A stretch of 64,000 nucleotides of DNA from Thauera sp. K11 (GCF_002354895.1 NZ_CP023439.1:2666001-2730000), one strand, 5' to 3'; counted from the first letter of the stretch, positions 26,693 through 34,896 are shown. Program-made: numbers and translations. Notes: generated from the letters alone by a model not told the origin.

Positions 26693-28735
26693 TCAGGTGC
26701 CGATCACGCCGCCGTCGTCCTTGGTGACGACGACGACGCTCGAACGCGGTTTGGATGCCCCGGCCGCACTCGCGGTGGTCGGGCCGTTGATGCCACTGTC
26801 GGGCCAGGTGGAGTTGGCGGTGAAGCTGCCGCTCCAGTCCTCGCCCGGGTGCTGGATGCCGACGAACAGCGTGCGGCCGTCGGGGGTGGTGGTGATGCCG
26901 GTCACCTCGCAGTGGCGCGGCGAGGTCAGGAAGCGGCGCGTCTCGCCGGTCGCCGGGTCGGCGCACATCATCACGTTGCCGCCGATGTTGGCCCAGTCGC
27001 CCTGCGCATCGCCGGCCTGGTCGGTCTGGATCCACAGGCGGCCGTCGGCGTCGAACCACAGGCCGTCGGGCGCGCCGTAGTCGTCGCCGTTGATGTTGCC
27101 CTGCAGGTGCGGCTGCGGATTGAGGCTGTCGCCGCACTCGGCGAAGATGTCCCAGCCGAAGGTCAGGGCGCCGACGTCGCCGCCGGTGTCGCGCCAGCGG
27201 ATGATGTGGCCGTAGCGGTTGTCGCGGCGCGGGTTGGCGGCATCGACCGGCGGACGGGCGCTGGCGGCGGTGGTGGTGCCGTCGGCGCCGTTCGACGACG
27301 CCGGCGTGGTGCCGCGGCGGTTGTTGTTGGTCAGGGTCAGATAGACCTCGCGGGTGGCCGGATGGGAGGCGACCCACTCGGGGCGGTCCATCATCGTGGC
27401 GCCGAGGCGGTCGGCCGCCTGGCGGCACTTGATCAGCACCTCGCCCTGGTTGGCGAAGCCGTTCTCCGGCGTCAGGCCGTTCTGGCCCCACACCAGCGGC
27501 AGCCAGCGGCCGGAACCGTCGGCCTCGAAGCGGGCGACGTAGAGCGTGCCGTGATCGAGGATGTCGCGGTTGGCCGCGCGGTTCTTCGGATCGAAGCGCT
27601 TGGACGAGACGAACTTGTAGACGTACTCGTTGCGCTCGTCGTCGCCCATGTAGACCGCGACCTTGTTGTCCGCCCCGACGACCACGCCAGCGCTCTCGTG
27701 CTTGAAGCGGCCCAGCGCGGTGCGCTTGACCGGCACGCTCTTCGGGTTCCACGGATCGATCTCGACCACCCAGCCGAAGCGGTTCTGCTCGTTCGGGTTG
27801 GCGCGCAGGTCGAAGCGCGCGTCGGCCTCGTGCCAGCGGTAGCCGAAGCCGGCGGCGGCCATGCCGTAGCGGCGCTCGTGGTCGGTCAGCGGCTGGGCGG
27901 CGAGCGCGTCGGCGGCGGCGCCGAAGTAGCCGTTGAAGTTCTCCTCACAGGTGAGGTAGGTCCCCCACGGCGTATGGCCGTTGGCACAGTTGTTCAGCGT
28001 GCCCAGCACGCGGGTGCCGGCCGGGTCGGCGGCGGTGCGCAGCAGCACGTGGCCGGCGGCCGGGCCGCCGACCTCGCACGGCGTCTTGCCGGTGATGCGG
28101 CGGTTGAAGGCCGACGGACGGCGCACCTGGAACGCGCCGTTGCTGTCCTGCACCTCCACCACGCTGATGCCGTGCGCGGCGAGCTGGGTGTCGACGCGAT
28201 CGGGGGTCATCGCATCGGTGCCGTAGGTGGTGGTCGCGTGCACCAGGCCCGGATCGACGTACTCGTGGTTGGCCACCAGCAGGCCGCGGGTGTTGCCCAC
28301 TCCGCCCACGCCCGTGCTCGGGAAGGGGAAGTAGTGCATGCCGTCGGTGTGCGCGCCGTAGGTGTGCAGTTGCACCGCCTCCGTCATCGGCAGGGCCGGG
28401 TCCCAGTGCGGGGCGCCGGTCAGCGAGTCGCCCCACGAGACCAGCACGCGCGCGGCGTAGCCCGGCGGCACGGTGATGGCGTCGGTCATCGGCGCGATGT
28501 TGGCGGCGACGGGACTGAAGCCGATGCCGCCGATCGGCGAAGGCGCGGCCTGCGCGAAATTGGTGAGACCGTCGGCGATCGCCGAGCCACCGAGCGCGGC
28601 GATCGTGGTGGCGCCGAAGGAACCCTTCAGGAAGCCGCGGCGCGAAAGTTTGCGCTGCTCGATCAGGTCGTTGATCGACGCATTGGCCGACGGGTTGATC
28701 GTTTCGTCGTTGTCGGGGTGGAAGGGGATGGACAT
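26693..28735 (-). CDS. PhoX-family alkaline phosphatase (DUF839), Tat-exported
   Basis: A 680-residue protein. A Tat signal is visible (LSRRGFLKGSFGATTIAALGG, residues about 33-55). PhoX signatures follow: VPPGYAARVLVSWGD, GLLVANHEYVDPG, GTLNNCANGHTPWGTYLTCEENFNGYF, FGWVVEIDPW, RFKHESAGV, VYMGDDERNEYVYKF and DGLWFDADGRLWIQTDQ. PhoX enzymes hydrolyse phosphate monoesters in the periplasm or outside using Ca and Fe. The start at 28735 has AAAGGAG at proper distance; a longer frame from 28759 overlaps the stop of a short upstream ORF. It has no PEP-CTERM motif; it stands at the head of a run with the downstream PEP-CTERM gene and carries the best palindromic box 124-140 bp upstream. Confidence 0.93.
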   Translation of the reverse strand: MSIPFHPDNDETINPSANASINDLIEQRKLSRRGFLKGSFGATTIAALGGSAIADGLTNFAQAAPSPIGGIGFSPVAANIAPMTDAITVPPGYAARVLVSWGDSLTGAPHWDPALPMTEAVQLHTYGAHTDGMHYFPFPSTGVGGVGNTRGLLVANHEYVDPGLVHATTTYGTDAMTPDRVDTQLAAHGISVVEVQDSNGAFQVRRPSAFNRRITGKTPCEVGGPAAGHVLLRTAADPAGTRVLGTLNNCANGHTPWGTYLTCEENFNGYFGAAADALAAQPLTDHERRYGMAAAGFGYRWHEADARFDLRANPNEQNRFGWVVEIDPWNPKSVPVKRTALGRFKHESAGVVVGADNKVAVYMGDDERNEYVYKFVSSKRFDPKNRAANRDILDHGTLYVARFEADGSGRWLPLVWGQNGLTPENGFANQGEVLIKCRQAADRLGATMMDRPEWVASHPATREVYLTLTNNNRRGTTPASSNGADGTTTAASARPPVDAANPRRDNRYGHIIRWRDTGGDVGALTFGWDIFAECGDSLNPQPHLQGNINGDDYGAPDGLWFDADGRLWIQTDQAGDAQGDWANIGGNVMMCADPATGETRRFLTSPRHCEVTGITTTPDGRTLFVGIQHPGEDWSGSFTANSTWPDSGINGPTTASAAGASKPRSSVVVVTKDDGGVIGT

Positions 28736-28755
28736 CGGATCTCCTTTGAACTCGT

Positions 28756-28827
28756 TCATGCACCGCGAATATCCCGGACAGGTTCCATCCGGCGTTGCCG
28801 CGGACCCCCCTTATACGGGCGCATCAT
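28756..28827 (-). CDS. Putative 23-residue leader peptide upstream of PhoX
   Basis: ATG at 28827 (or 28824) follows a near-perfect SD, GGGAGGAAGAC. The peptide is basic (MMRPYKGGPRQRRMEP..., ending IRGA) and its TGA overlaps the in-frame ATG of the longer PhoX reading frame at 28759 as ATGA. Ribosomes finishing it would be delivered to the SD for the main start at 28735. It may be a regulatory upstream ORF or simply a chance frame; only the SD and the overlap support it. Confidence 0.35.
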   Translation of the reverse strand: MMRPYKGGPRQRRMEPVRDIRGA

Positions 28828-28858
28828 GTCTTCCTCCCTACGGCATTACCGCACGAAC

Positions 28859-28875
28859 TTAGTCCGATCGGACCA
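28859..28875. promoter_or_regulatory. Palindromic box, best copy, upstream of PhoX gene
   Basis: TTAGTCCGATCGGACCA contains the perfect 12-bp palindrome GTCCGATCGGAC (28862-28873). A half-site GGACTAA lies 30 bases further upstream (28904-28910). Candidate binding site for a dimeric regulator such as EpsA. Confidence 0.65.
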
Positions 28876-29005
28876 CAACATGTATTCCGAATGCATCAAC
28901 AAAGGACTAATTCCCAGGTGCGGCACGGTAATCCGGGCCGTGGCATGCGCGCGACGACACATTGCCCTTCACGGGAAAAATTTCACGAAACAGCGACGAT
29001 GAGCA

Positions 29006-30334
29006 TCACCGCGGCATGGAATCGGCGACCAGCGCCGCGCGGTAGAATGCGTCCCCGAGATGCCGCAACACGACCTGGTTGCGACCGGGTTTGAGGGGGA
29101 TGACGGGGCTCGCGGGGCGGTACGGACCGACCGCCGACGGCGCCCCGAAGAGCACCAGATGCCCCTTGGAGGGAGCGTTCAGCGTCACCCGCAAGGCGTC
29201 GTCGCCGAGCGCGGTGGCGATGGGCGCGAACGGCCGCGCGAGGGGGTCGCCGATGAACACGCCTTCCCCCGGCCAGGCCACGCTGCGCCAGTAGGCTTCC
29301 AGCGCGGTCGCGCCCGCCAGGTAGTGCGACATGGCGACGGCCGGCGCGGGAAACTTCTGCGGATGCGAGCAGGGTTCCACCACCGTCCCGTAGCTTGCCG
29401 AGGCGCCGGCGGCCAGCCAGGCGAGCGCGCTCATCTGGCTGCTCCCTTCCAGCACGCCGCCGAAAGAGGTCAGGTGGTCGGCCAGCGCCCCGGGCAGCAG
29501 CCGCGGGCGCCTGTCCTCGCCCGCCGCGCCGTCGATCTCGGCGACGCGCGGCGTGCCGGTGAAATAGAACATCGCGTCGCGGCGCCGGCCAATGCCTTCG
29601 CCTTCGATCACGCGCACCGGCAGGCGTTCGCCCAGCGCCTCGGCGGTGGCACCGAAGTACACGGCGCGCGTGTTCCGCGCCGGATCCCCGGTGCGCACGA
29701 GGTAGGCGGTGCCGACCGGGTGGGCACCCTCCGCCGCCGCGCCACGGTCGATCATGCGCCGCGCCTCGCCCGGCGAGGAGGCCGCCAGCAGCATCGCGGG
29801 CCGCACGCCGGTGTCGTCGTAGGGCGTCGCCGTCCACCGGTCGAACAGCGGATTCGGCCGTGTCGGCGCGCATTGCGAGGACGAACAGAAAGCCGGATCG
29901 AAGCCGAACGCGAAGGCGCTCGTCACCGACATGCAATCGACCCGCCACGGCCGCGTCCACGCCAGCGCGTAGGCTTGCACCGACGCCGGCAGCGCCGCCT
30001 CGACCTGCGCGCGGATGCGTTCGAATTCGGCACGCGGCAGGTTGGGGCCGGGCTCGAAGGCGACGCGGACGATGTTCCGCTCCGGAATCTTCCGCACGGC
30101 GGCGTAGTAGCGCCCGACCTCGACCGAATACGGGTCCTGCTGGTTGATCACCAGCGCGAGCTCACCCGCGCCCAGCGCGCCCTGCGAAAAGCTCAGGTGT
30201 GGCGCGGCGGGCGCCGAACGGACCGGCCCGGCAGCCAGCGCGAGCAGCAGCAGGACGCGGAGCAGCGGCCGCGACAGGCACCTTCCGGCACGGCGCGGTC
30301 TGCCGTTCCGGACGAGGGGCCGGGCTGCGGGCAT
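29006..30334 (-). CDS. TIGR03790-type exported protein
   Basis: A 442-residue protein of a family without assigned function. It has an N-terminal basic stretch and hydrophobic signal (LLRVLLLLALAAGPVRSAPA), then ALGAGELALVINQQDPYSVEVGRYYAAVRKIPERNIVRV, the family core (persistence of Asn/Asp before a tracking YY motif). CSHPQKFPAPAVAMSHYLAGATALEAYWRSV and GEGVFIGDPLARPF follow near residues 330-370. The ATG at 30334 overlaps the TGA of manC as TGATG, so translation is coupled. It is probably surface or periplasmic. Its role beside GDP-mannose synthesis is unknown. Confidence 0.7.
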   Translation of the reverse strand: MPAARPLVRNGRPRRAGRCLSRPLLRVLLLLALAAGPVRSAPAAPHLSFSQGALGAGELALVINQQDPYSVEVGRYYAAVRKIPERNIVRVAFEPGPNLPRAEFERIRAQVEAALPASVQAYALAWTRPWRVDCMSVTSAFAFGFDPAFCSSSQCAPTRPNPLFDRWTATPYDDTGVRPAMLLAASSPGEARRMIDRGAAAEGAHPVGTAYLVRTGDPARNTRAVYFGATAEALGERLPVRVIEGEGIGRRRDAMFYFTGTPRVAEIDGAAGEDRRPRLLPGALADHLTSFGGVLEGSSQMSALAWLAAGASASYGTVVEPCSHPQKFPAPAVAMSHYLAGATALEAYWRSVAWPGEGVFIGDPLARPFAPIATALGDDALRVTLNAPSKGHLVLFGAPSAVGPYRPASPVIPLKPGRNQVVLRHLGDAFYRAALVADSMPR

Positions 30335-31809
30335 CAGGCGGTGCGGTTCCCGTGCGGCGCGGCCGGCGCCCGCCCGTAGGTATCCTCGAAGCGCACGATG
30401 TCGTCCTCTCCGAGGTAGGCGCCCGACTGCACCTCGATGATCTCGAGCGGCACCTTGCCGGGATTGGCCAGGCGGTGGGTGTGGCCCAGCGGGATGTAGG
30501 TGGATTCGTTCTCGGCCAGCAGGAACACGCTGTCGCCGTTGGTGACCTCGGCCGTGCCCTTCACGACGATCCAGTGCTCGGCGCGATGGTGGTGCATCTG
30601 CAGGCTCAGCGTCGCGCCCGGGTTCACCACGATGCGCTTGACCTGGAAGCGCTCGCCGTGGTCGATCGAGTCGTACCAGCCCCACGGCCGGTACACCTTG
30701 CGATGGCTCCGGGTCAGGCTGCGGCCCTCGGCCTTGAGCCGCGCCACCACCTTCTTCACGTCCTGCGTGCGGCTGCCGTGCGCCACCATCACCGCATCGG
30801 ACGTCTCGACCACGACCATGTTCTCGCAGCCCACCGCCGCCACCAGCCGGTGGTTGGCGTACACCAGGGTGTTGCGGCTGCCTTCGAAGAGCGCCTCGCC
30901 GCGGCCGACGTTGCCGTCCTCGTCCTTGCCGGACACCGCCCACAGCGCATCCCAGGCGCCCACGTCGGACCAGCCGGCCGACAGCGGCACCACCACGCCC
31001 TGCCCCAGTTCGGGCGCCGAGCCCAGCTTTTCCATCACCGCGTAATCGATCGAATCCGCCGGGCAGTCCTCGAACGCGGCGCCGCCGACGCGGGTGAAGT
31101 CCGCGTCGGCCCTGCGCGCATCGAACGCCGCCCGGCAGGCGGCGGCGATGTCGGGCCGGAAGTGCGCCAGCGCGCGCAGCCAGACCGACCCTTTCATCAT
31201 GAAGATGCCGCTGTTCCAGAAATACTCGCCGCTTTTCACGTAGCGCTCGGCGAATTCGGCGTCCGGCTTCTCGACGAACTGCGCCAGCCCGCGCGCCGTC
31301 GTTGCCCCCGCCACTTCGGCGCCGGTGCGGATGTAGCCGTAGCCGGTCTCCGGCCTGTCGGGCACGATGCCGAAGGTCACCAGGCTGCCGCGCCCGGCCA
31401 GCGCCGCGCCCTCGGCGATCGCGCGCTGGAAGGCCGGCAGGTCGGCGATCACGTGGTCGGCCGGCATCACCAGCAGCACCGGGTCGTCGCCCTCCGCGGT
31501 CGCCGCCAGCGCCGCGAGCGCGAGCGCGGGCGCGGTGTTGCGCCCCACCGGCTCGAGCACGATGCGCGCCGACCGCACGCCGGCCTGGCGCAGTTGCTCG
31601 GCGATGATGAAGCGGTATTCCTCGTTGCTCACCACCAGCGGTTCCGGATCGACCGCACCCGCAGCGAAGCCGTCGAGGCGCACCGCCGTCTCCTGCAGCA
31701 GCGAGCGTTCGCTCGTCAGCGGCAGCAACTGCTTGGGATAGGTCTCGCGCGACGCGGGCCACAGCCGCGTGCCCGAGCCGCCGGAAAGGATCACGGTCCT
31801 GATCGTCAT
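30334..31809 (-). CDS. manC: Mannose-1-phosphate guanylyltransferase / mannose-6-phosphate isomerase
   Basis: A 491-residue bifunctional enzyme making GDP-mannose. N-terminal pyrophosphorylase signature ILSGGSGTRLWPASRETYPKQLLPL and PADHVIAD, FVEKPDAEFAERY; C-terminal cupin isomerase domain with VYRPWGWYDSIDHGERFQVKRI, MHHHRAEHWIVVKGTAEV and PLGHTHRLANPGK (zinc-binding residues). Length and order match AlgA/ManC. GDP-mannose feeds gmd and fcl (54-55 kb) and possibly the Gmm enzyme. The 72-bp upstream gap separates it from the c-di-GMP protein gene; the TIGR03790 gene overlaps its stop. Confidence 0.95.
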   Translation of the reverse strand: MTIRTVILSGGSGTRLWPASRETYPKQLLPLTSERSLLQETAVRLDGFAAGAVDPEPLVVSNEEYRFIIAEQLRQAGVRSARIVLEPVGRNTAPALALAALAATAEGDDPVLLVMPADHVIADLPAFQRAIAEGAALAGRGSLVTFGIVPDRPETGYGYIRTGAEVAGATTARGLAQFVEKPDAEFAERYVKSGEYFWNSGIFMMKGSVWLRALAHFRPDIAAACRAAFDARRADADFTRVGGAAFEDCPADSIDYAVMEKLGSAPELGQGVVVPLSAGWSDVGAWDALWAVSGKDEDGNVGRGEALFEGSRNTLVYANHRLVAAVGCENMVVVETSDAVMVAHGSRTQDVKKVVARLKAEGRSLTRSHRKVYRPWGWYDSIDHGERFQVKRIVVNPGATLSLQMHHHRAEHWIVVKGTAEVTNGDSVFLLAENESTYIPLGHTHRLANPGKVPLEIIEVQSGAYLGEDDIVRFEDTYGRAPAAPHGNRTA

Positions 31810-31881
31810 GTTCGGTTCAACCCTGGGAAGAATCTGGATCGGCGTTGGCGGAGCGGGTGCGATTCAGGCCGCACGGCACGC

Positions 31882-33687
31882 TCATGCGGCGGGCGCGACG
31901 GCCCTGCCCACGTTGCGGTTCGCCAGCCATCTGGCGAAGCTGCGGGGCTCCAGCGGCGTCGAATACAGGTAGCCCTGCGCCTGCGAGCAGCGCATGCCCT
32001 TCAGCACCGCGGCCTCCGAGAGCGTTTCCACCCCCTCGGCGATGACGCCCAGCGCCAGGCTCTCGCCCAGGGCCACGATCGCCTGCGCGATCGACTGGTT
32101 GATCGGCGTGCGCTCGATGTTGCGCACGAAGGACTGGTCGATCTTCAGGCAGTCGATCGGGAAACGGCGCAGGTAGCTCAGGCAGGAGAAGCCGGTGCCG
32201 AAGTCGTCGATGGCCAGGCGCACGCCGAGCGACTTGATCGCATTGAGCGTGTCGAGCACGTCCTCGACATCGCGCATCAGGATGCTCTCGGTCAGCTCGA
32301 GTTCGAGGAACTCGCCGGACACGCCGTGCTCGGCCAGCAGCGTCTCGATGAAGCGCGCGAAGTTCGCCTGCCGGAACTGCAGCGCCGAGATGTTCACCGA
32401 CACCCGGAACAGCGGCAGTCCCTGGTCGTGCCATTCGCGCACCTGCGCCAGCGCCTTGCGCAGCACGCACTCGCCGATCTGCACGATCAGGCCGCTTTCC
32501 TCCGCCACCGGGATGAAGTGCATCGGCGACACCAGGCCGCGCTCCGGATGGCGCCAGCGCACCAGGGCCTCCGCGCCGCGGAGCTGTCCCGTCGCCAGAT
32601 CCACCTGCGGCTGGAAGTGGAGGACGAACTCGTCGCGCTCGAGGGCGCGCCGCATGTCGTTCTCCAGCGAGATGCTCTCCGGGTTGAAGGTCAGCATCTT
32701 CGGCGTGTAGCTGCGGAAGCTGTTGCGCCCCGAAGCCTTCGATTCGTACATCGCCGCATCGGCCTTCACCATCAGCGAGCGCAACTGGCCGTCGTCGCGC
32801 GGATAGATCGCGCTGCCGATGCTGACGGTCACGAACAGCGAATGCCCGCCGACCTCGAAGGGCTCGCGCATCGAGCCGAGGATGCGGTGTGCGAGCACGT
32901 CGACCTGCATCGGGTCGCTCAGGCGCTCCATCACGATCACGAACTCGTCGCCCGCGAGCCGGGCCAGCGTGTCCATCTGGCGGACGCACCCCCGCAGGCG
33001 GCCGACGATGAGGCGCAGCACCTCGTCGCCCGCGCTGTGGCCCATCGAATCGTTGATGTGCTTGAAGCGGTCGACATCGATGAACAGCAGCCCCACCTGC
33101 AGGCCGGTGCGGTCGGCCATCCGGCATGCCAGCTCCAGGCGGTCCGCAAGCAGCGCGCGGTTCGGTATCCCCGTCAGCGCGTCGTAGTGCGCGAGGCGGT
33201 AGAGCTGTTCCTGCTTGCGCTGGGTGATGACGTTCAGCAGGTCGCGGCCGTTGGCGACGCCCCGGTAACGCCCGGCGCGGCACACGATGAAGCCGGCGAC
33301 CATGTGCTGCATGCCGGCGGAGATGATCATCTGCGCGCCGTCCTCGACCGTGCAGTCTTCTTCCACCACCAGCGGCGGGCTGCGCCGGTAGTGCCCGTAG
33401 GCGAGCAGATCGGCCACGCTGCGGCGCCCGAACACGTCGGAGCCGAACGGCTTGGTGAAGAACTCGACGAAGGAGGTCCGCTCGATCAGCGCGGCGGGGC
33501 GTCCATCGTCCTCGATGATGGGCAGCGCATAGAGTTCGACGTCGGCCAGGAAGCGCTCGAGTATCGTGGCGCACTTCTCGCGCATCCGCACCGGCTCTAT
33601 CGTGCGCAGCAGGTGCCGCATCGTGGCAGGCTCCAGCCATTGCCCGTCGGCACCCAGGCTCAATCTGTATTCGGTCAGTCTTTCCAT
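31882..33687 (-). CDS. CBS-GGDEF-EAL protein (c-di-GMP signalling)
   Basis: A 601-residue soluble protein. N-terminal paired CBS-like region (about 20-160, VELYALPIIEDDGRPAALI and DGAQMIISAGMQHMVAGFIVC). GGDEF domain (about 170-330): HYDALTGIPNRALLADRLE, DVDRFKHINDSMGHSAGDEVLRLI, but the signature is LAGDEF rather than GGDEF. EAL domain (about 345-590): GAEALVRWRHPERG, ESILMRDVEDV, AIDDFGTGFSCLSYLRRFPIDCLKID and AEGVETLSEAAVLK, with the usual catalytic residues. The balance of activities cannot be decided; AGDEF can be active. CBS domains often sense nucleotides. Its place within the EPS locus suggests control of polymer output by c-di-GMP. Confidence 0.9.
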   Translation of the reverse strand: MERLTEYRLSLGADGQWLEPATMRHLLRTIEPVRMREKCATILERFLADVELYALPIIEDDGRPAALIERTSFVEFFTKPFGSDVFGRRSVADLLAYGHYRRSPPLVVEEDCTVEDGAQMIISAGMQHMVAGFIVCRAGRYRGVANGRDLLNVITQRKQEQLYRLAHYDALTGIPNRALLADRLELACRMADRTGLQVGLLFIDVDRFKHINDSMGHSAGDEVLRLIVGRLRGCVRQMDTLARLAGDEFVIVMERLSDPMQVDVLAHRILGSMREPFEVGGHSLFVTVSIGSAIYPRDDGQLRSLMVKADAAMYESKASGRNSFRSYTPKMLTFNPESISLENDMRRALERDEFVLHFQPQVDLATGQLRGAEALVRWRHPERGLVSPMHFIPVAEESGLIVQIGECVLRKALAQVREWHDQGLPLFRVSVNISALQFRQANFARFIETLLAEHGVSGEFLELELTESILMRDVEDVLDTLNAIKSLGVRLAIDDFGTGFSCLSYLRRFPIDCLKIDQSFVRNIERTPINQSIAQAIVALGESLALGVIAEGVETLSEAAVLKGMRCSQAQGYLYSTPLEPRSFARWLANRNVGRAVAPAA

Positions 33688-33749
33688 CGTCGAAGAGCCT
33701 GCACAGGGACGTCAGCCGGCCGCCGCCAGCGGAGAAACCGCGTCAACGC

Positions 33750-33765
33750 TTTGCCTTAAGGCAAA
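33750..33765. promoter_or_regulatory. Perfect 16-bp palindrome between divergent genes
   Basis: TTTGCCTTAAGGCAAA is fully self-complementary and lies in the 90-bp gap between the CBS-GGDEF-EAL gene (start 33687, minus) and the M23 peptidase gene (plus). Candidate operator for one or both. Confidence 0.5.
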
Positions 33766-33777
33766 GGTAATAAATCG

Positions 33778-34896
33778 TTGTTACAAACAGGTTCATCCCA
33801 TCACGACGCCCTTCCCTTGAAAGCCCGTCTCGCCGTCCTCGCGGCCGGCACCGCCCTTGCCGCGCACGGCCATTGCGTCGCCGCCGACGCCTACCCGTTC
33901 TCGATCGAAACCGAACGCACCGGCGAGGGTTTCCGCCTCGTGGCCCGCAACCTCGGCCCCGTGCCCGTCTCGGCCAGGATCACGCTGACCGGCGCGGCGC
34001 AACTCGACACCGATCGCCCCTTTCCGCTCCACGTCGTCGTTCCGCCAGGCAGCGGGACCCTGCCCCTCGCCCGGATCCGGCCGGCAGGCCGCGGCGTACG
34101 GCAGACCCTGCGCACCGAGTACGCCTGGATACCGGGCGACTTCAACGCCGTCCATGCACCCGGAGCCCGTTACCGGCTCCCCTTCCGGCATGGCCTGTCG
34201 TTCCGCATCGGCCAGGCGCCGGGCGGTCCGATCACCACCCATCATGGGGCGGACAGCCGCCATGCGGTGGACATCCCCATGCCGGAGGGCACCACCATCG
34301 TCGCCGCACGCAGCGGCATCGTGATCCACACCGAAGCCGGCCACTTCACCGGCGGGCAGCGCGCGGACATGCTCGACAAGGCCAACGCCGTCCGCATCCT
34401 GCACGACGACGCCACCATCGCCACCTACGCCCACCTCGCCCCGGGAGGCGTCCTCGTCAGCCCCGGCCAGCGCGTGGCCGAGGGCCAGCCCATCGGCCTC
34501 TCGGGCTCGACCGGCTACTCCTCCGGCCCCCATCTGCACCTCGTCGTGCAGGCCGTCCGGCGCACCGCCGCGGGCTTCGAGATGGTCTCGCTGCCGTTCC
34601 GCTTCTATACTGGCAACCCGCCGGTCGTCTTCGAGCCGGAATTCGGCAAGATGGTCAAGGCGGACTACGGCACGGCCACCGCACCGGCCGCACCCCTCGC
34701 CGGGCAGGGCCTGCCGGTGCCCGTCCCGCCGGCCTTGCCGCCTGCCGCACCCGCTCCGCTCGCCACACCGATCCCCCGCGACGTTCCGCTGTTCCCGCAA
34801 TCGCCGGGCGGCTGGACCTGGCTCGCCGGCGCCGCGGCGGCCGTGCTGCCGCTGCTCCTGTTCGCGCTGTCCCGACGGCCCCGTCGCCGACGCTGA
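33778..34896 (+). CDS. Secreted M23-family metallopeptidase with C-terminal membrane tail
   Basis: A 372-residue protein on the opposite strand to its neighbours. There is no ATG at the start; TTG at 33778 (AAAGG upstream) and TTG at 33817 are candidates, the latter beginning exactly at a signal peptide (KARLAVLAAGTALAAHG). The M23 domain (about 150-270) has HHGADSRHAVDIPMPEG (metal His/Asp) and SSGPHLHLVVQ (HxH). A Pro/Ala-rich linker leads to a C-terminal tail: PGG, a hydrophobic span (WLAGAAAAVLPLLLFAL) and SRRPRRRR. This tripartite end resembles a sorting signal but lacks PEP. M23 enzymes cut peptidoglycan cross-links; substrate here is unknown. Confidence 0.85.
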   Translation: MLQTGSSHHDALPLKARLAVLAAGTALAAHGHCVAADAYPFSIETERTGEGFRLVARNLGPVPVSARITLTGAAQLDTDRPFPLHVVVPPGSGTLPLARIRPAGRGVRQTLRTEYAWIPGDFNAVHAPGARYRLPFRHGLSFRIGQAPGGPITTHHGADSRHAVDIPMPEGTTIVAARSGIVIHTEAGHFTGGQRADMLDKANAVRILHDDATIATYAHLAPGGVLVSPGQRVAEGQPIGLSGSTGYSSGPHLHLVVQAVRRTAAGFEMVSLPFRFYTGNPPVVFEPEFGKMVKADYGTATAPAAPLAGQGLPVPVPPALPPAAPAPLATPIPRDVPLFPQSPGGWTWLAGAAAAVLPLLLFALSRRPRRRR

